NCBI RefSeq assembly: GCF_030506325.1
Contig: NZ_CP120683.1
Location: forward strand, 5,522,501 to 5,586,500
Source of the DNA: Tunicatimonas pelagia
Lineage (GTDB): Bacteria > Bacteroidota > Bacteroidia > Cytophagales > Cyclobacteriaceae
Direction of reading: 5' to 3'
DNA: 64,000 bases
Shown here: piece by piece, positions 38,167 through 47,407 of the stretch
Numbering within the stretch: position 1 is the stretch's first letter
Layout of the letters: every line of letters starts with the position of its first letter
Translations under genes and position numbers: made by a program
The notes under the pieces: model-generated
Seen by the model: the letters and a program-made list of their open reading frames with translations, nothing else
The model's database searches: none
Told to the model about the DNA's origin: nothing

Positions 38167-39299
38167 GCCTTCTGCTTGACTGGAGCTTTCTTACTTTGCT
38201 GAAATCGCTTACCAATATTTTTTAGCCTCATTTTTCGCGATTCTAATGCAAGCTCGTCGGGCGGGTTCCCTAATAGAAATCCGTAAGGTCGCATTGAAGG
38301 CACAGTATCGAAGATTACTTTCATGATAGCCAGTATTGGTATGGATAAAATCATGCCGATAGCTCCCCAGATCATTCCACCGAAAAATAGAGCTAAAATA
38401 GCAGCAAAAGGATTAATACTCACGCGTCCGCCAACTACATTAGGCGTAATAAAGTTTCCTTCCAGAAACTGCACTGCCCAAAAGATGAGAGCTACTCCTA
38501 TTGGATACCAAATAGAATCCTTGGTGACCAATGCAAACAAAATAGGCAGCAATGACCCAACAAACACTCCGATATAAGGAATAATGGTGAGCACCGCAGC
38601 TAGAGCACCAAAAAAAACAGCGTGCTCAATTCCTAGTATCATGAGGCCAGTAGTATTTAAAACGCCAACAATTAAAATCACTGTGAATAATCCCAGGATG
38701 TAGCTGCGAACCACTTTTTCTATTTTAACTACCGTTTCGCCTACTACGCTATGGTTTGCCGGAGAAAACAATCGGTACAGAAAGTCAAGAAAAAACTTTC
38801 GGTAGTAGAGAAAGAAAAACAGAGAGATCATAGCAAGAAAAAATGCAGTAAAAAAGCCCGCCGTAGCCGAAACAGTGCGAGACAGAAACGACGTGCTGCC
38901 CCGTAACAGACTAGTAATAGAATCTTTCAAATAATTGGTTTGCTCCTGAGGTGCTATACCAATGGTGCTCTCCATCCACGCTGAACTCTGATCAATCACC
39001 TGATTGAACTTAGCCTCAATGGTATTCAGGTCGCTTCCGATATTTCGCACTTGGGCTGAGAAAAAGTAAAATAACCCGGCAATTACTAGCACGACAAACA
39101 CAATAGAGAGCACTGAGCTAATACCCCTCGGAATTTTTAATCGCTCCAACCACGAGCCAAAAGGGTGAAGTAGTAATGCTAAAATTAATGCAGTGAGTAG
39201 CGGACTCAGGATTGATTTTGCAACGATAAGTACGTAAGCGGTCAGAACAATGGCTGCTAACACAATAAGGTACTTAGCGTATCCGGGCAGTTTAGTCAT
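38163..39299 (-). CDS. AI-2E family transporter (PerM/TqsA-like permease)
   Basis: 378 aa, about eight helices. N-terminal KSILSPLLTALILALLLHP and C-terminal FFGALAAVLTIIPYIGVFVGSLLP and GGMIWGAIGMILSIPILAI are typical of the UPF0118/AI-2E exporter family. Members export small molecules or ions (some are Na+/H+ antiporters), so the substrate is uncertain. The tail after the last helix is Lys-rich. Confidence 0.92.
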   Translation of the reverse strand: MTKLPGYAKYLIVLAAIVLTAYVLIVAKSILSPLLTALILALLLHPFGSWLERLKIPRGISSVLSIVFVVLVIAGLFYFFSAQVRNIGSDLNTIEAKFNQVIDQSSAWMESTIGIAPQEQTNYLKDSITSLLRGSTSFLSRTVSATAGFFTAFFLAMISLFFFLYYRKFFLDFLYRLFSPANHSVVGETVVKIEKVVRSYILGLFTVILIVGVLNTTGLMILGIEHAVFFGALAAVLTIIPYIGVFVGSLLPILFALVTKDSIWYPIGVALIFWAVQFLEGNFITPNVVGGRVSINPFAAILALFFGGMIWGAIGMILSIPILAIMKVIFDTVPSMRPYGFLLGNPPDELALESRKMRLKNIGKRFQQSKKAPVKQKA

Positions 39300-39506
39300 G
39301 ATAGGATAGATAAAAAAAGTAGTTAAGTACTATAACGCAAGGTTACTGGATTAGTTAGAGTCAAAGAGTGTTCAAGCCGCTTTGTGGTCAAGCCTGAGGC
39401 AATCTGTGGAATGATATTCTGAGTTCAAAGTGTTTGAACAAACAGGAAATCCAAGACTCGGACACATTAACACCCTAACTCTCTAACACTTTCAGTAATG
39501 AAATTC

Positions 39507-39514
39507 TATATTTG
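39507..39514 (+). promoter_or_regulatory. Candidate -7 promoter element for tyrS (TATATTTG)
   Basis: An exact TAnnTTTG match. Transcription would start near 39521, after the TTG codon at 39512, which argues that translation begins at the ATG at 39566 instead. Confidence 0.5.
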
Positions 39515-39565
39515 CAGCTTCTTAAAAATGGGCATTTCATTGTCCCCATAAAAAAACTGTTCTAT

Positions 39566-40849
39566 ATGTCAAGTTTAGAAAACTTTATAAAAGAACTCCG
39601 TTGGCGGGGTATGATTCATGATATGACCCCTGGTACCGAGGAGCAACTGGCTAAGGAGAAAACTTTGGGCTATATCGGGTTCGACCCGACGGCTAAATCA
39701 CTGCATATTGGTAATCTGGCTACGGTGATGCTGCTGGTGCATCTGCAACGAAGCGGTCATCAGCCCATTGCTTTGGTAGGGGGAGCTACCGGTATGGTTG
39801 GTGATCCTTCGGGAAAATCAGCCGAGCGTAATTTGCTAGATGAAGCAACCCTTCGGGAAAATCAGGCCGGAGTGCGCCAGCAATTAGAGAAATTTCTGGA
39901 TTTTGAAGCGACTGAAAATAAGGCAGTACTCGTGAACAACTACGATTGGTTCGGTAAGATTGGGTTTCTGGAATTTCTGCGGGATGCGGGTAAGCACCTA
40001 ACCGTCAATTACATGATGGCGAAAGACTCAGTAAAAAAACGATTGGAAACCGGGTTGTCATTTACGGAATTCTCGTACCAATTGCTACAAGGCTACGACT
40101 TTTACCATTTGTACCAGCACCACGGAGTGAAACTACAGATGGGTGGCTCGGATCAGTGGGGAAATATTACTACCGGAACCGAATTCATTCGCCGAAAGGC
40201 ATCGGGAGATGCATTTGCGCTAACAGCCCCGCTCATTACCAAGTCCGACGGAACCAAGTTTGGTAAGTCTGAGTCGGGTAACGTTTGGCTAGATGCCGAT
40301 ATGACCTCTCCCTATAAGTTCTATCAGTTCTGGCTCAACGTAGCTGACGATGATCTGTCACGTTTGCTACGAGTTTTCTCGCTTAAAAATCAAGAAGAGG
40401 TGGAAGCATTAGAGCAGTTGCCCAATCCGAATGAGGCCAAGCGGGCACTGGCCGGAGAACTGACCACCCGCATTCACTCAGCCGAAGATTTTGAAAATGC
40501 TCGTGATGCCTCTTCTATTCTGTTTGGTAATGCTGCCCTGGAGAAAATTCAGCGGATTGATGAAAAAACTCTGCTAGAAGTTTTTGAAGGATTACCTCAG
40601 GAAACGATCTCTAAAACGGAATACGAAGCAACCGATAATGTAGTGGATTTGCTCGCGGAAACAACTCGTCAACTGGTTTTTAAATCCAAGGGAGAAGCCC
40701 GCCGGATGATTCAGCAGGGTGGGGTAAGCATTAATAAGGAGAAGATTGCCTCCGCCGAAGCAGAGGCCAATTTTTCGTTGCTACAAAACAAGTACTTACT
40801 CGTACAGCGCGGAAAGAAAAATCATTTTCTGGTGCGAGTGGAAGAGTAG
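39566..40849 (+). CDS. tyrS: Tyrosyl-tRNA synthetase
   Basis: 427 aa from the ATG at 39566. An upstream TTG would overlap the promoter-like TATATTTG box and add 18 unlikely residues. Class I synthetase: HIGN in [10 protein letters not shown] (about 46), [18 protein letters not shown] as the KMSKS loop (about 232), and a C-terminal S4-like RNA-binding domain ([14 protein letters not shown]). It charges tRNA-Tyr. Monocistronic. Confidence 0.97.
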   Translation: MSSLENFIKELRWRGMIHDMTPGTEEQLAKEKTLGYIGFDPTAKSLHIGNLATVMLLVHLQRSGHQPIALVGGATGMVGDPSGKSAERNLLDEATLRENQAGVRQQLEKFLDFEATENKAVLVNNYDWFGKIGFLEFLRDAGKHLTVNYMMAKDSVKKRLETGLSFTEFSYQLLQGYDFYHLYQHHGVKLQMGGSDQWGNITTGTEFIRRKASGDAFALTAPLITKSDGTKFGKSESGNVWLDADMTSPYKFYQFWLNVADDDLSRLLRVFSLKNQEEVEALEQLPNPNEAKRALAGELTTRIHSAEDFENARDASSILFGNAALEKIQRIDEKTLLEVFEGLPQETISKTEYEATDNVVDLLAETTRQLVFKSKGEARRMIQQGGVSINKEKIASAEAEANFSLLQNKYLLVQRGKKNHFLVRVEE

Positions 40850-40867
40850 ACTGGATTCATAGAAAAC

Positions 40868-41245
40868 CTACGCTGTCGCTAAGGATTTTTCGGGAATAAC
40901 TTTCTTTTCGGTAAAGTAGACTGTGGCGAGTAGAGCTAAGGCAACGAAGGCACCGGCTGCCTGCCCATCTCCGGCATTAATGTGAGCGGAGGCAGCTAAA
41001 GCGATGTTGAAAAAAAATCCGGCGTAAGCCCATTCCTTCAAAACAATCGATTGTTTTGTCCAGATAGCCACCAAGCCCAACAGTTTTGCAATAGCCAGCG
41101 GATAGATTACGTATGTGGGAAATTCTAGCGACTGAAATGCTCCCTTAACGTCTTCATAATTGAAGAAGTAGTTAAAGGCCGAGAAAATCATCAATAGGGT
41201 GAATAGACTGAGTGTGACGTAGTAGGTAATTTTTACAGCTTTCAT
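40868..41245 (-). CDS. DoxX-like small membrane protein
   Basis: 125 aa with four hydrophobic helices. The pattern YVIYPLAIAKLLGLVAIW and LKEWAYAGFFFNIALAASAH fits DoxX/DUF4345-like families. No catalytic motif. Convergent with tyrS. Function unknown. Confidence 0.8.
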   Translation of the reverse strand: MKAVKITYYVTLSLFTLLMIFSAFNYFFNYEDVKGAFQSLEFPTYVIYPLAIAKLLGLVAIWTKQSIVLKEWAYAGFFFNIALAASAHINAGDGQAAGAFVALALLATVYFTEKKVIPEKSLATA

Positions 41246-41315
41246 AATTTATAAAGTTTTCTGTAAATACGTATACACTACTGTTGTAGTTACATGAATC
41301 AAAAAAAAGTGAAAG

Positions 41316-41876
41316 CTAATAGATTCCTTGCTCAGGGTGCCGGGCGGTAAAGCCCTTATACTTTTCCTTGATAGCCTCAATATCTTGGTTCACATCATCG
41401 GATGGGTAGAATGGCTCCATAAGAATACCCGCTTCTTTTTGAGCGTAGTCCAGATAACCTAAAAGGATTGGTACATTGGCTTGTTTAGCTACGTGGTAAA
41501 AACCCGTTCGCCAGCGTTTCGCGTATTTTCGGGTTCCTTCCGGGGTGACTAACACAATTAGATGATCGCGTTCATCAAACAGTCTGGCCATTGCATCTAC
41601 CATGCTTTCCCGTGTAAGCCCTTTTTGCTTTCGATTAATAGGTATAGCACCCAACGCTTTAAGAATAATCCCTACCGGAGGTTTCATCCATTCTTTCTTA
41701 ATAGTGAACCGAATCGGTATACCCATTAGCCGAAGGGCTGAAAGTGCGTAGAAAATATCCCAATTGCTGGTATGGGGAGCGGCAATCATGACTCCTTTCT
41801 TAATGTGTTTGGGGAAATTCTTGTTGTACGACCAACCAGAAATACCTAAAATAATCTTCGCAATAATTTTCCACAT
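41316..41876 (-). CDS. 1-acyl-glycerol-3-phosphate acyltransferase-like protein
   Basis: 186 aa from the ATG at 41876; a start at 41909 would overlap the patatin gene by 16 nt and add 11 residues. The HX4D acyltransferase motif is HTSNWD, preceded by GVMIAAP. The later blocks AIPINRKQKG and LIVLVTPEGTRKYAKRW fit the PlsC-like acceptor site. It probably transfers acyl chains at the inner membrane. Co-oriented with patatin and accA genes, giving a lipid-related cluster. Confidence 0.88.
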   Translation of the reverse strand: MWKIIAKIILGISGWSYNKNFPKHIKKGVMIAAPHTSNWDIFYALSALRLMGIPIRFTIKKEWMKPPVGIILKALGAIPINRKQKGLTRESMVDAMARLFDERDHLIVLVTPEGTRKYAKRWRTGFYHVAKQANVPILLGYLDYAQKEAGILMEPFYPSDDVNQDIEAIKEKYKGFTARHPEQGIY

Positions 41877-41893
41877 TACGGATAAGTTGTTGA

Positions 41894-42694
41894 TTATATT
41901 TCTGACCAAAACTGGGTAAGCTCGGCTTCTAGCTCTCGGGCGTAGTTGTACCCGATCTGAAAAATCTCATTGGCTTTTCCCAAATCAAATATATGGTATG
42001 TATTCAGAGCGGGTGGTTCAATAAAAAAGTCGCAGTACTTTCGGCGAGAGTAAGAGTTAGCATTAATGGTTAGCAGAAAAGTTCGTTCAAGCATGGTTCG
42101 GATATTCATCACCTTAAAAGTATCATCAATGGGGTTGCAGTGCAAACCTATAAGTTTATCGCAGCTACCTATCAGTGCTTCGGCCGGAAAGTTATTCAGC
42201 AACCCGCCGTCTACGTATAGTTGATGCTGAAAGGAAATTGGCTCAAACATTACGGGAATGCAGGTAGAAGCCATCAGCGGGCGAATGAGTTCACCCTTGG
42301 AAAAATACACTGTTTTTCCCTTACGTAAATCAGTAGCATTAATGGTTAGAGGGATTTTTAATTCTTCAAATGAGTTTTTAGGGAGATACTTATCGTAGAG
42401 CCATTCGGCGCTGTCCATCTTTAGCAATCCGGTCTTACTAATGGCGGGACGAATAAGTCGGAAGAAGTTGGTTTCATTTATTATCCGAAGGATATCATCG
42501 GGTGAGTAGCCACTAGCGTATAGTGCCCCGGCAATGGCTCCTGAACTGCTTCCGGTAATTGCTCCAATCTTTATACCGAGTTCATCCAGTACTTTTAAAA
42601 CTCCTAGGTGGGCAATACCCCTCGCTCCGCCACCGGAGAGCACCAACCCTAGTTGTCGACGACGTGGTTCCGCTTCTTCCGAATTCTTCAGCAT
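41894..42694 (-). CDS. Patatin-like phospholipase
   Basis: 266 aa. The oxyanion loop is LSGGGARGIAHLGVL, the nucleophile elbow GSSSGAIAGALYASGYS (Ser in GxSxG), and the catalytic Asp lies in VDGGLLNNFP, so the Ser-Asp dyad of the RssA/YlbK-type patatins is intact. No signal peptide, so it is probably cytoplasmic. It lies 29 nt downstream of accA on the same strand. Confidence 0.93.
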   Translation of the reverse strand: MLKNSEEAEPRRRQLGLVLSGGGARGIAHLGVLKVLDELGIKIGAITGSSSGAIAGALYASGYSPDDILRIINETNFFRLIRPAISKTGLLKMDSAEWLYDKYLPKNSFEELKIPLTINATDLRKGKTVYFSKGELIRPLMASTCIPVMFEPISFQHQLYVDGGLLNNFPAEALIGSCDKLIGLHCNPIDDTFKVMNIRTMLERTFLLTINANSYSRRKYCDFFIEPPALNTYHIFDLGKANEIFQIGYNYARELEAELTQFWSEI

Positions 42695-42723
42695 AGCAAT
42701 CGGCCGGATAATTGATGATGGGT

Positions 42724-43692
42724 TTACTGTACTACTCCAATTTTAGTGAACTTATCAATGCGTTTTTGAATGCGGTCTTCAGGGGAGAGAGCATCTAATT
42801 CCTTCAGGGTAGAAAAAATGTACTCCTCTATTTTTTTGCTCTGCCACTTCATATCGTGGTGAGCCCCACCCAAAGGCTCATCAATAATGCTATCTACCAT
42901 CTGAAAGTGATGCATATCTTGCGCGGTAAGCTTGAGGGCTTCGGCCGCTTGCTCCTTAAAATCCCAGCTGCGCCACAGAATAGACGAGCAAGACTCGGGG
43001 GAAATAACGGAATACCAAGTATTCTCTAGCATCACCACCCGGTCGCCAATAGCAATACCTAGCGCACCACCCGAAGCTCCTTCTCCGATAATAATACAAA
43101 TCACCGGAACTTTGAGCATAAACATTTCTCGCAGGTTGCGGGCAATGGCTTCACCCTGCCCCCGCTCTTCGGCTTCAATACCCGGAAAAGCTCCGGGGGT
43201 ATCGATGAACGCAATAATAGGTTTACTAAACTTCTCGGCAATTTTCATCAGGCGCAGTGCTTTACGGTAGCCTTCTGGGTTAGCCATGCCGAAGTTTCGC
43301 ATCTGACGAAGCTTAGTATTCCGCCCTTTTTGTTGACCTAGTAGCATAAAGGTTTGTCCATTAATGCGCCCTAGGCCACCAACCATGGCTTTATCGTCTT
43401 TCACAGTACGGTCGCCGTGCAGTTCAATAAAGTCGTCGCAAAGTTCGTAAATATAATCTAGCGTATAGGGGCGGTCGGGATGACGTGAGAGTTGCACCCG
43501 TTGCCAACGGGTTAGGTTAGAGTATGTTTCTTCTTTCAGGCGTTGAATTTTGGCTTCTAAGGTCTGAACCGCCTCACTCACATCTACGCCATTCTCATTC
43601 GCCATGCGTTTCATCTCAGCTAATCGCTCCTCCAGCTCAACCACTGGTTTCTCAAATTCTAGTAAGGTTTGTGCTGAATTTTCTGTTGCCAT
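42724..43692 (-). CDS. accA: Acetyl-CoA carboxylase carboxyltransferase subunit alpha
   Basis: 322 aa, usual length. [15 protein letters not shown] at the N-terminus, [41 protein letters not shown] (read in parts), [20 protein letters not shown] and [12 protein letters not shown] define AccA. With AccD it makes malonyl-CoA for fatty-acid synthesis. It leads a minus-strand lipid cluster with the patatin and acyltransferase genes. Confidence 0.97.
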   Translation of the reverse strand: MATENSAQTLLEFEKPVVELEERLAEMKRMANENGVDVSEAVQTLEAKIQRLKEETYSNLTRWQRVQLSRHPDRPYTLDYIYELCDDFIELHGDRTVKDDKAMVGGLGRINGQTFMLLGQQKGRNTKLRQMRNFGMANPEGYRKALRLMKIAEKFSKPIIAFIDTPGAFPGIEAEERGQGEAIARNLREMFMLKVPVICIIIGEGASGGALGIAIGDRVVMLENTWYSVISPESCSSILWRSWDFKEQAAEALKLTAQDMHHFQMVDSIIDEPLGGAHHDMKWQSKKIEEYIFSTLKELDALSPEDRIQKRIDKFTKIGVVQ

Positions 43693-43804
43693 AGTGCATT
43701 GTTTTTCAAGTTCAAAGCTAGGGCTAAAAAGCGAATTTTACCAACTGCGTAGCAGGGGATGCTATTTAGCTAGCAGAATTAAAAGAAAAAACTAAAGTGG
43801 TTTG

Positions 43805-43835
43805 TTGGAAATAAGGCGATAAGATTTCATATTTG
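43805..43835 (+). promoter_or_regulatory. Promoter of tRNA-Asp (TTG-N20-CATATTTG)
   Basis: A -33 TTG at 43805-43807 and a -7 box CATATTTG at 43828-43835 (one base from TAnnTTTG) are separated by 20 nt. The tRNA starts 17 nt after the -7 box. The same spacing is seen before tRNA-Arg(TCT). Confidence 0.65.
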
Positions 43836-43851
43836 CATTCCGATTTCAACT

Positions 43852-43925
43852 GGTCTGGTAGTTCAGTTGGTTAGAATGCCTGCCTGTCACGCAGGAGGTC
43901 GCGGGTTCGAGTCCCGTCCAGACCG
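43852..43925 (+). tRNA. tRNA-Asp (GTC)
   Basis: 74 nt. The acceptor GGTCTGG pairs with CCAGACC. D-stem GTTC, anticodon stem CTGCC/GCAGG around the loop TGTCACG-type region with anticodon GTC, and T-arm GCGGGTTCGAGTCCCGT. CCA is not encoded. A terminator follows. Confidence 0.95.
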
Positions 43926-43940
43926 CTTGAATACTTCAAT

Positions 43941-43963
43941 AAGCCCCTTAGTGGGCTTTTTTT
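43941..43963 (+). terminator. Rho-independent terminator after tRNA-Asp
   Basis: Stem AAGCCC(C) / GGGCTT with a short loop and seven Ts. Confidence 0.85.
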
Positions 43964-44097
43964 ATTCTTTCTATCCTATCATTGGGTTTTAGCTCATCGA
44001 GAGTGGCGGGCAATTTGTTAATACAGTCACTCGCGAAATAGCCACTTAACGGGTGCTGTTTGCTGAATACAGACCAATACTTTACAAAAAACTAAAA

Positions 44098-44169
44098 TAG
44101 CCCCGACAGGAATCGAACCTGTATCTACCGTTTAGGAAACGGGAATTCTATCCGTTGAACTACGGGGCC
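44098..44169 (-). tRNA. tRNA-Arg (CCT)
   Basis: 72 nt. The acceptor GGCCCCG pairs with CGGGGCT (one G-T pair). D-stem GTTC/GAAT, anticodon loop TTCCTAA with anticodon CCT, and T-arm ACAGGTTCGATTCCTGT. The outermost anticodon-stem pair (C-T) does not pair. Unlike the other tRNA-Arg in this window it has no intron. Confidence 0.93.
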
Positions 44170-44354
44170 TAAAAATTCAATAACAAAAGTATTCATTTTC
44201 GACACTTCCTACAAACTTGATATAGCTACAATAGGGTTTGATTGTAGTTCGGTATCCCTGTAAAACTGCAATGTTCCTGATCATTAAAGTAAATCCCTTT
44301 CTTAATGATCATTTTCACGAAAAATCAACGACCAATGTAGCATTTTACCTTCGA

Positions 44355-44638
44355 GCAACGTACAGGGATAGAATGCTAAGTCGTGACTCAGCCCATTTTC
44401 TCCTAGCCTATCTTGTTGTTCACTTCCTAACCCTACCAACGTATCTCTATTTCTATGAAAAAGCAATACTATTCGGTACGTGTTTTCAGATTGGGCATTG
44501 TCTCAATAATACGATAGCAGGAGTAATTATCGATTAACAATACCGGAAAAATCATAACGAAAATCGATGAGACAATGCTTTATCAAGAAAGTACTTATTT
44601 GCAGACTGCTTTTTGTAGCATCGGTAATATATGCCTAA
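44355..44638 (+). repeat. Diverged direct repeat, copy 1 (upstream of AraC gene)
   Basis: Aligns with 45500-45775. The best block is 44368-44399 versus 45516-45547: 24 of 32 positions identical and all eight differences are transitions. Further matched blocks include ACGATAGCA/ACAATAGCA and ATCGATGAGACAA/ATCAATGAGACAA. The copy runs into the start of a barrel-protein gene, of which only a signal-peptide-sized piece remains. Confidence 0.7.
44567..44638 (+). pseudogene. Signal-peptide remnant of a barrel-protein paralogue
   Basis: A 23-codon frame beginning MRQCFIKKV and ending ASVIYA then stop. It parallels the N-terminus of the intact protein at 45703 (MRQVFIMIV ... SSEIQA), with the same spacing from the shared upstream repeat. 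The rest of the gene is missing: the AraC gene begins 27 nt later. Interpreted as the leftover of a duplicated barrel gene. Confidence 0.65.
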
Positions 44639-44664
44639 AGTCCTTTTCTTTTAATCTATAATCT

Positions 44665-45447
44665 ATGGAAGGCCCTGTTCCCCTGACCGTGATTAGCCCG
44701 GTGATGCTCGAGAGAGGGAGTTTTTTTGACTTTCCGGCGCTACAGGCTAACTGGGTATTTATATTGGATGGCCAAATCACACTCCATTATAAAGACCAGC
44801 AATATCCTCTTCGTAAGAGTTTTCTGATTCCCCACTATAATTATACCATCCGGACAACCACTAGCAGCGGGTGTAAAGCCATTGTCGTCCGGTTCCCACC
44901 CTTTTCTTATTTTGCCCTTCGTCCGTTTGTTCACCTTTCCGCACGCGAGTTATCCTCTCAGAAAGTGTTTTTGGCCGAAGATATTTTTGGATCTTCCTTT
45001 CAAGCATTAAAAGATAGGTTAGCGATAACCCCTAATGTTTCTCAGCAAAATGCTTATCTCCAGTCTTACCTTCAGGTAGGGCAACGCCCCGAAGGGTACC
45101 ATATTTCCCGGATGCAGAGCATTTTAGATCACATCGATCAAAGCTACGACTTTTCCTATCGAGTCGATGAGCTATGCCAAACGCACCACATTACTCCGCG
45201 GACACTCAATCGATACTTTTACGAATACCTCGGCACAAGCCCAAAGTACTACCTGCGGGAGCACCGTTTCAGCCGAATACTGAGGCAGTTGTTAACCGTT
45301 CCGGGTGACCCTTGGAAAACGGCGGTAGAGTTCGGACTTACGGATCAAAATCATTTGATCAAAGAAGTGAAAGCGTTTACGGGGTTTACCCCAAGTGAAA
45401 TACCAAACGAACTGCACGCAGCAGCACATTATACGCTCGGTCAATAA
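44665..45447 (+). CDS. AraC-family transcriptional regulator
   Basis: 260 aa. An N-terminal cupin-like sensing half (DGQITLHYKDQQYPLRKSF, FLIPHYNYTI) is followed by a C-terminal double helix-turn-helix (DFSYRVDELCQTHHITPRTLNRYFYEYLG, read in parts, then YYLREHRFSRILRQL and FTGFTPSEIP). It probably controls the adjacent barrel and hydrolase genes, whose upstream region is the repeat that also precedes this gene's neighbour remnant (inference). A partly deleted copy lies at 47408. Confidence 0.88.
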   Translation: MEGPVPLTVISPVMLERGSFFDFPALQANWVFILDGQITLHYKDQQYPLRKSFLIPHYNYTIRTTTSSGCKAIVVRFPPFSYFALRPFVHLSARELSSQKVFLAEDIFGSSFQALKDRLAITPNVSQQNAYLQSYLQVGQRPEGYHISRMQSILDHIDQSYDFSYRVDELCQTHHITPRTLNRYFYEYLGTSPKYYLREHRFSRILRQLLTVPGDPWKTAVEFGLTDQNHLIKEVKAFTGFTPSEIPNELHAAAHYTLGQ

Positions 45448-45499
45448 TAATGTCCGATTTTTACTATGTCTGGTGCAGGTAACCTACTAGTTTTGCTGT

Positions 45500-45775
45500 A
45501 GATTGTTTTATAGGAACAGAACACTGAGTCATGGTTCAGCCTATTTTTCTGACAAATCTCACTGCTCACTACCTGGCTGAATCAGCCTACTCCTAACCTC
45601 AAAAATCTCACTCCCTAATGTATGTTTTTAGGTTGAGTATCGTCTTGCTAATACAATAGCAAGCCGCGTAGTTATTGTTAATAATTATTATGGTAATAAT
45701 CAATGAGACAAGTCTTTATTATGATAGTATGTATGAGTGGGCTCCTTTTGGTGTCCTCGGAGATACAAGCCCAAA
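45500..45775 (+). repeat. Diverged direct repeat, copy 2 (upstream and start of barrel gene)
   Basis: Partner of 44355-44638. It covers the whole gap between the AraC gene and the barrel gene and extends through the barrel protein's signal-peptide codons. Confidence 0.7.
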
Positions 45776-46296
45776 GCCCTTTTCTTTCGGAACTCCACTT
45801 GCGAGCTGCGTACTTTGGGGAGTTCATCACGCATCCGGGTGTTAAGCTAGGAGTAGAAAGTCCTTTCTCCGTGCGACTAAAAGAAAAAAAGCGCATCACC
45901 AAAGAGAAAAGTAGGCTACTGGCCGCTAGCTTAGGATTGTACCACCACGTAGACAATCACTACGGCACCTTTCTGCTCACCGAAGTAGGCGACAGAGGTA
46001 TCCGACCTAAAGGATTTACCACCGAACGGTGGCTGGGGGTAGGCTACTTCCGCTCTTGGCTCGCTAGTCCTACCTACGAAGTAGGCGATAGTGGTGAAGT
46101 CAATCAGGTGGTGGGAGCAGGACGCAACCGACTGATGCTCAGTTTAGCCTATGGCATCGGCTGGGACTTATCCCAAAAGCGGAATTTGCCGCTGCGGTGG
46201 AATATGAAACCGACACTTTTTTTTGAAATTCCTTACAACAATGCCATCATGCCCCGCGTCGCTTGGGAAATGGGGTTGAGTTACCAAATTAAATAG
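45703..46296 (+). CDS. Putative outer-membrane barrel protein
   Basis: 197 aa. The signal peptide ends EIQAQ (about 24). Mature strands with aromatic girdles include LHLRAAYFGEFI, LLAASLGLYHHV, WLGVGYFRSW and LMLSLAYGIGWDL, ending in an amphipathic strand MGLSYQIK. No known domain. Eight nt before the hydrolase lipoprotein gene, so they are probably co-transcribed. A decayed paralogue start exists at 44567. Confidence 0.75.
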   Translation: MRQVFIMIVCMSGLLLVSSEIQAQSPFLSELHLRAAYFGEFITHPGVKLGVESPFSVRLKEKKRITKEKSRLLAASLGLYHHVDNHYGTFLLTEVGDRGIRPKGFTTERWLGVGYFRSWLASPTYEVGDSGEVNQVVGAGRNRLMLSLAYGIGWDLSQKRNLPLRWNMKPTLFFEIPYNNAIMPRVAWEMGLSYQIK

Positions 46297-46304
46297 CTAA
46301 TAAT

Positions 46305-47390
46305 ATGCGATTATTTCGCCATGCTTATCATTACCTTCTGGGACTTCTATTCATAGCAATCTTCCCCAGTTGCCAAGAAGGTGAGAATTTTGAGAACATT
46401 ACTCAGCTAGATGATCACTTTTTCCTTCGTAACAATGGGGCCGATATGCCCGTAGCGGTGCAGGGTAATTTTGAAGACAAGATACTAGTCGTATTCTTGC
46501 AAGGGGGACCAGCTGACGGTGCTCAGTTTTTGTCCTATTCAAGAGTATTCAATCAATTAGAGGAGCACTACGCGATGGCCTATTGGGATCAGCGGGCTAC
46601 TGGGTCGGCAAGTGGTACTTTTCCCACAGAAAGCTTAACCCGAGCCCAATACGTTGATGATTTGGAAAAACTCATTACCCTGGTGCAGCACCGCTACGGC
46701 GACGACACAAATATCTTTTTGATGGGCATTAGCTGGGGCGGAATGCTGGGTAGTGCGTACCTAGTGAAAGACAATAATCAGCAGAACATCCGAGGGTGGA
46801 TTGAGATCAATGGAGCCCACGACTATCCGATGATTCTGGAGACTGGCCCGAATAAAATGATGGAAGTCGCTGACGAACAAATCGCTCAGGGAAACTCAAC
46901 CAACGACTGGCAAGCCATACGAGATTTTGCTGTCGGTTTTAATGCGGAAGATCGAAGAGTAGAGAACTATGCCGAGTATGTACAGGAAGCAATAAAAGCA
47001 GAGGAGCTATTGTATGGTGACGATGTAATTGAATTAAGTACTGATCTAGAAAATACAGGTAAATTAGCATTTGCTTCTTCTTATCACCCACTCAGCTCGT
47101 TTTTTAAAAATCTGCTTAACAGCCCCAACCACCACGTAAGCGTAGATGTAGCTAATGATACTACCGTTAACGCACAACTCGGACGGGTAACTACACCTAC
47201 TTTGTTTCTGTGGGGAAAATATGATTTGCGAGTACCACAAGCATTGGCCGAAGACGCTTATCAACGTTTGGGCACCCAGGAAGTTGATAAAGAACTGGTT
47301 ATTCTTGAGAGATCAACGCACCCGTTGCCAGTAAATGAACCTAATCGGTTCTATGAAGAAGTGGTTCGCTTTGTGAATAGACATCGTTAA
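46305..47390 (+). CDS. Alpha/beta hydrolase lipoprotein (proline iminopeptidase-like)
   Basis: 361 aa. Lipobox FPSC (Cys about 23) followed by QEGENFEN. Hydrolase motifs: FLQGGPADGAQFL (in place of HGGPG), YWDQRATGSASG, nucleophile elbow GISWGGMLGS (Ser about 148), Asp in WGKYDLRVP and His in STHPLPVNEP. These fit the peptidase S33/abhydrolase_1 group. Periplasmic or surface-anchored. Coupled to the barrel gene upstream; the AraC pseudogene begins 18 nt later. Confidence 0.87.
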   Translation: MRLFRHAYHYLLGLLFIAIFPSCQEGENFENITQLDDHFFLRNNGADMPVAVQGNFEDKILVVFLQGGPADGAQFLSYSRVFNQLEEHYAMAYWDQRATGSASGTFPTESLTRAQYVDDLEKLITLVQHRYGDDTNIFLMGISWGGMLGSAYLVKDNNQQNIRGWIEINGAHDYPMILETGPNKMMEVADEQIAQGNSTNDWQAIRDFAVGFNAEDRRVENYAEYVQEAIKAEELLYGDDVIELSTDLENTGKLAFASSYHPLSSFFKNLLNSPNHHVSVDVANDTTVNAQLGRVTTPTLFLWGKYDLRVPQALAEDAYQRLGTQEVDKELVILERSTHPLPVNEPNRFYEEVVRFVNRHR

Positions 47391-47407
47391 GGCCTAACTT
47401 GTAACCT

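Noticed and set aside
44238-44537. 99-codon plus-strand frame upstream of the AraC gene
   Set aside because: It overlaps the diverged upstream repeat, whose other copy is not open in this frame, so coding is unlikely.
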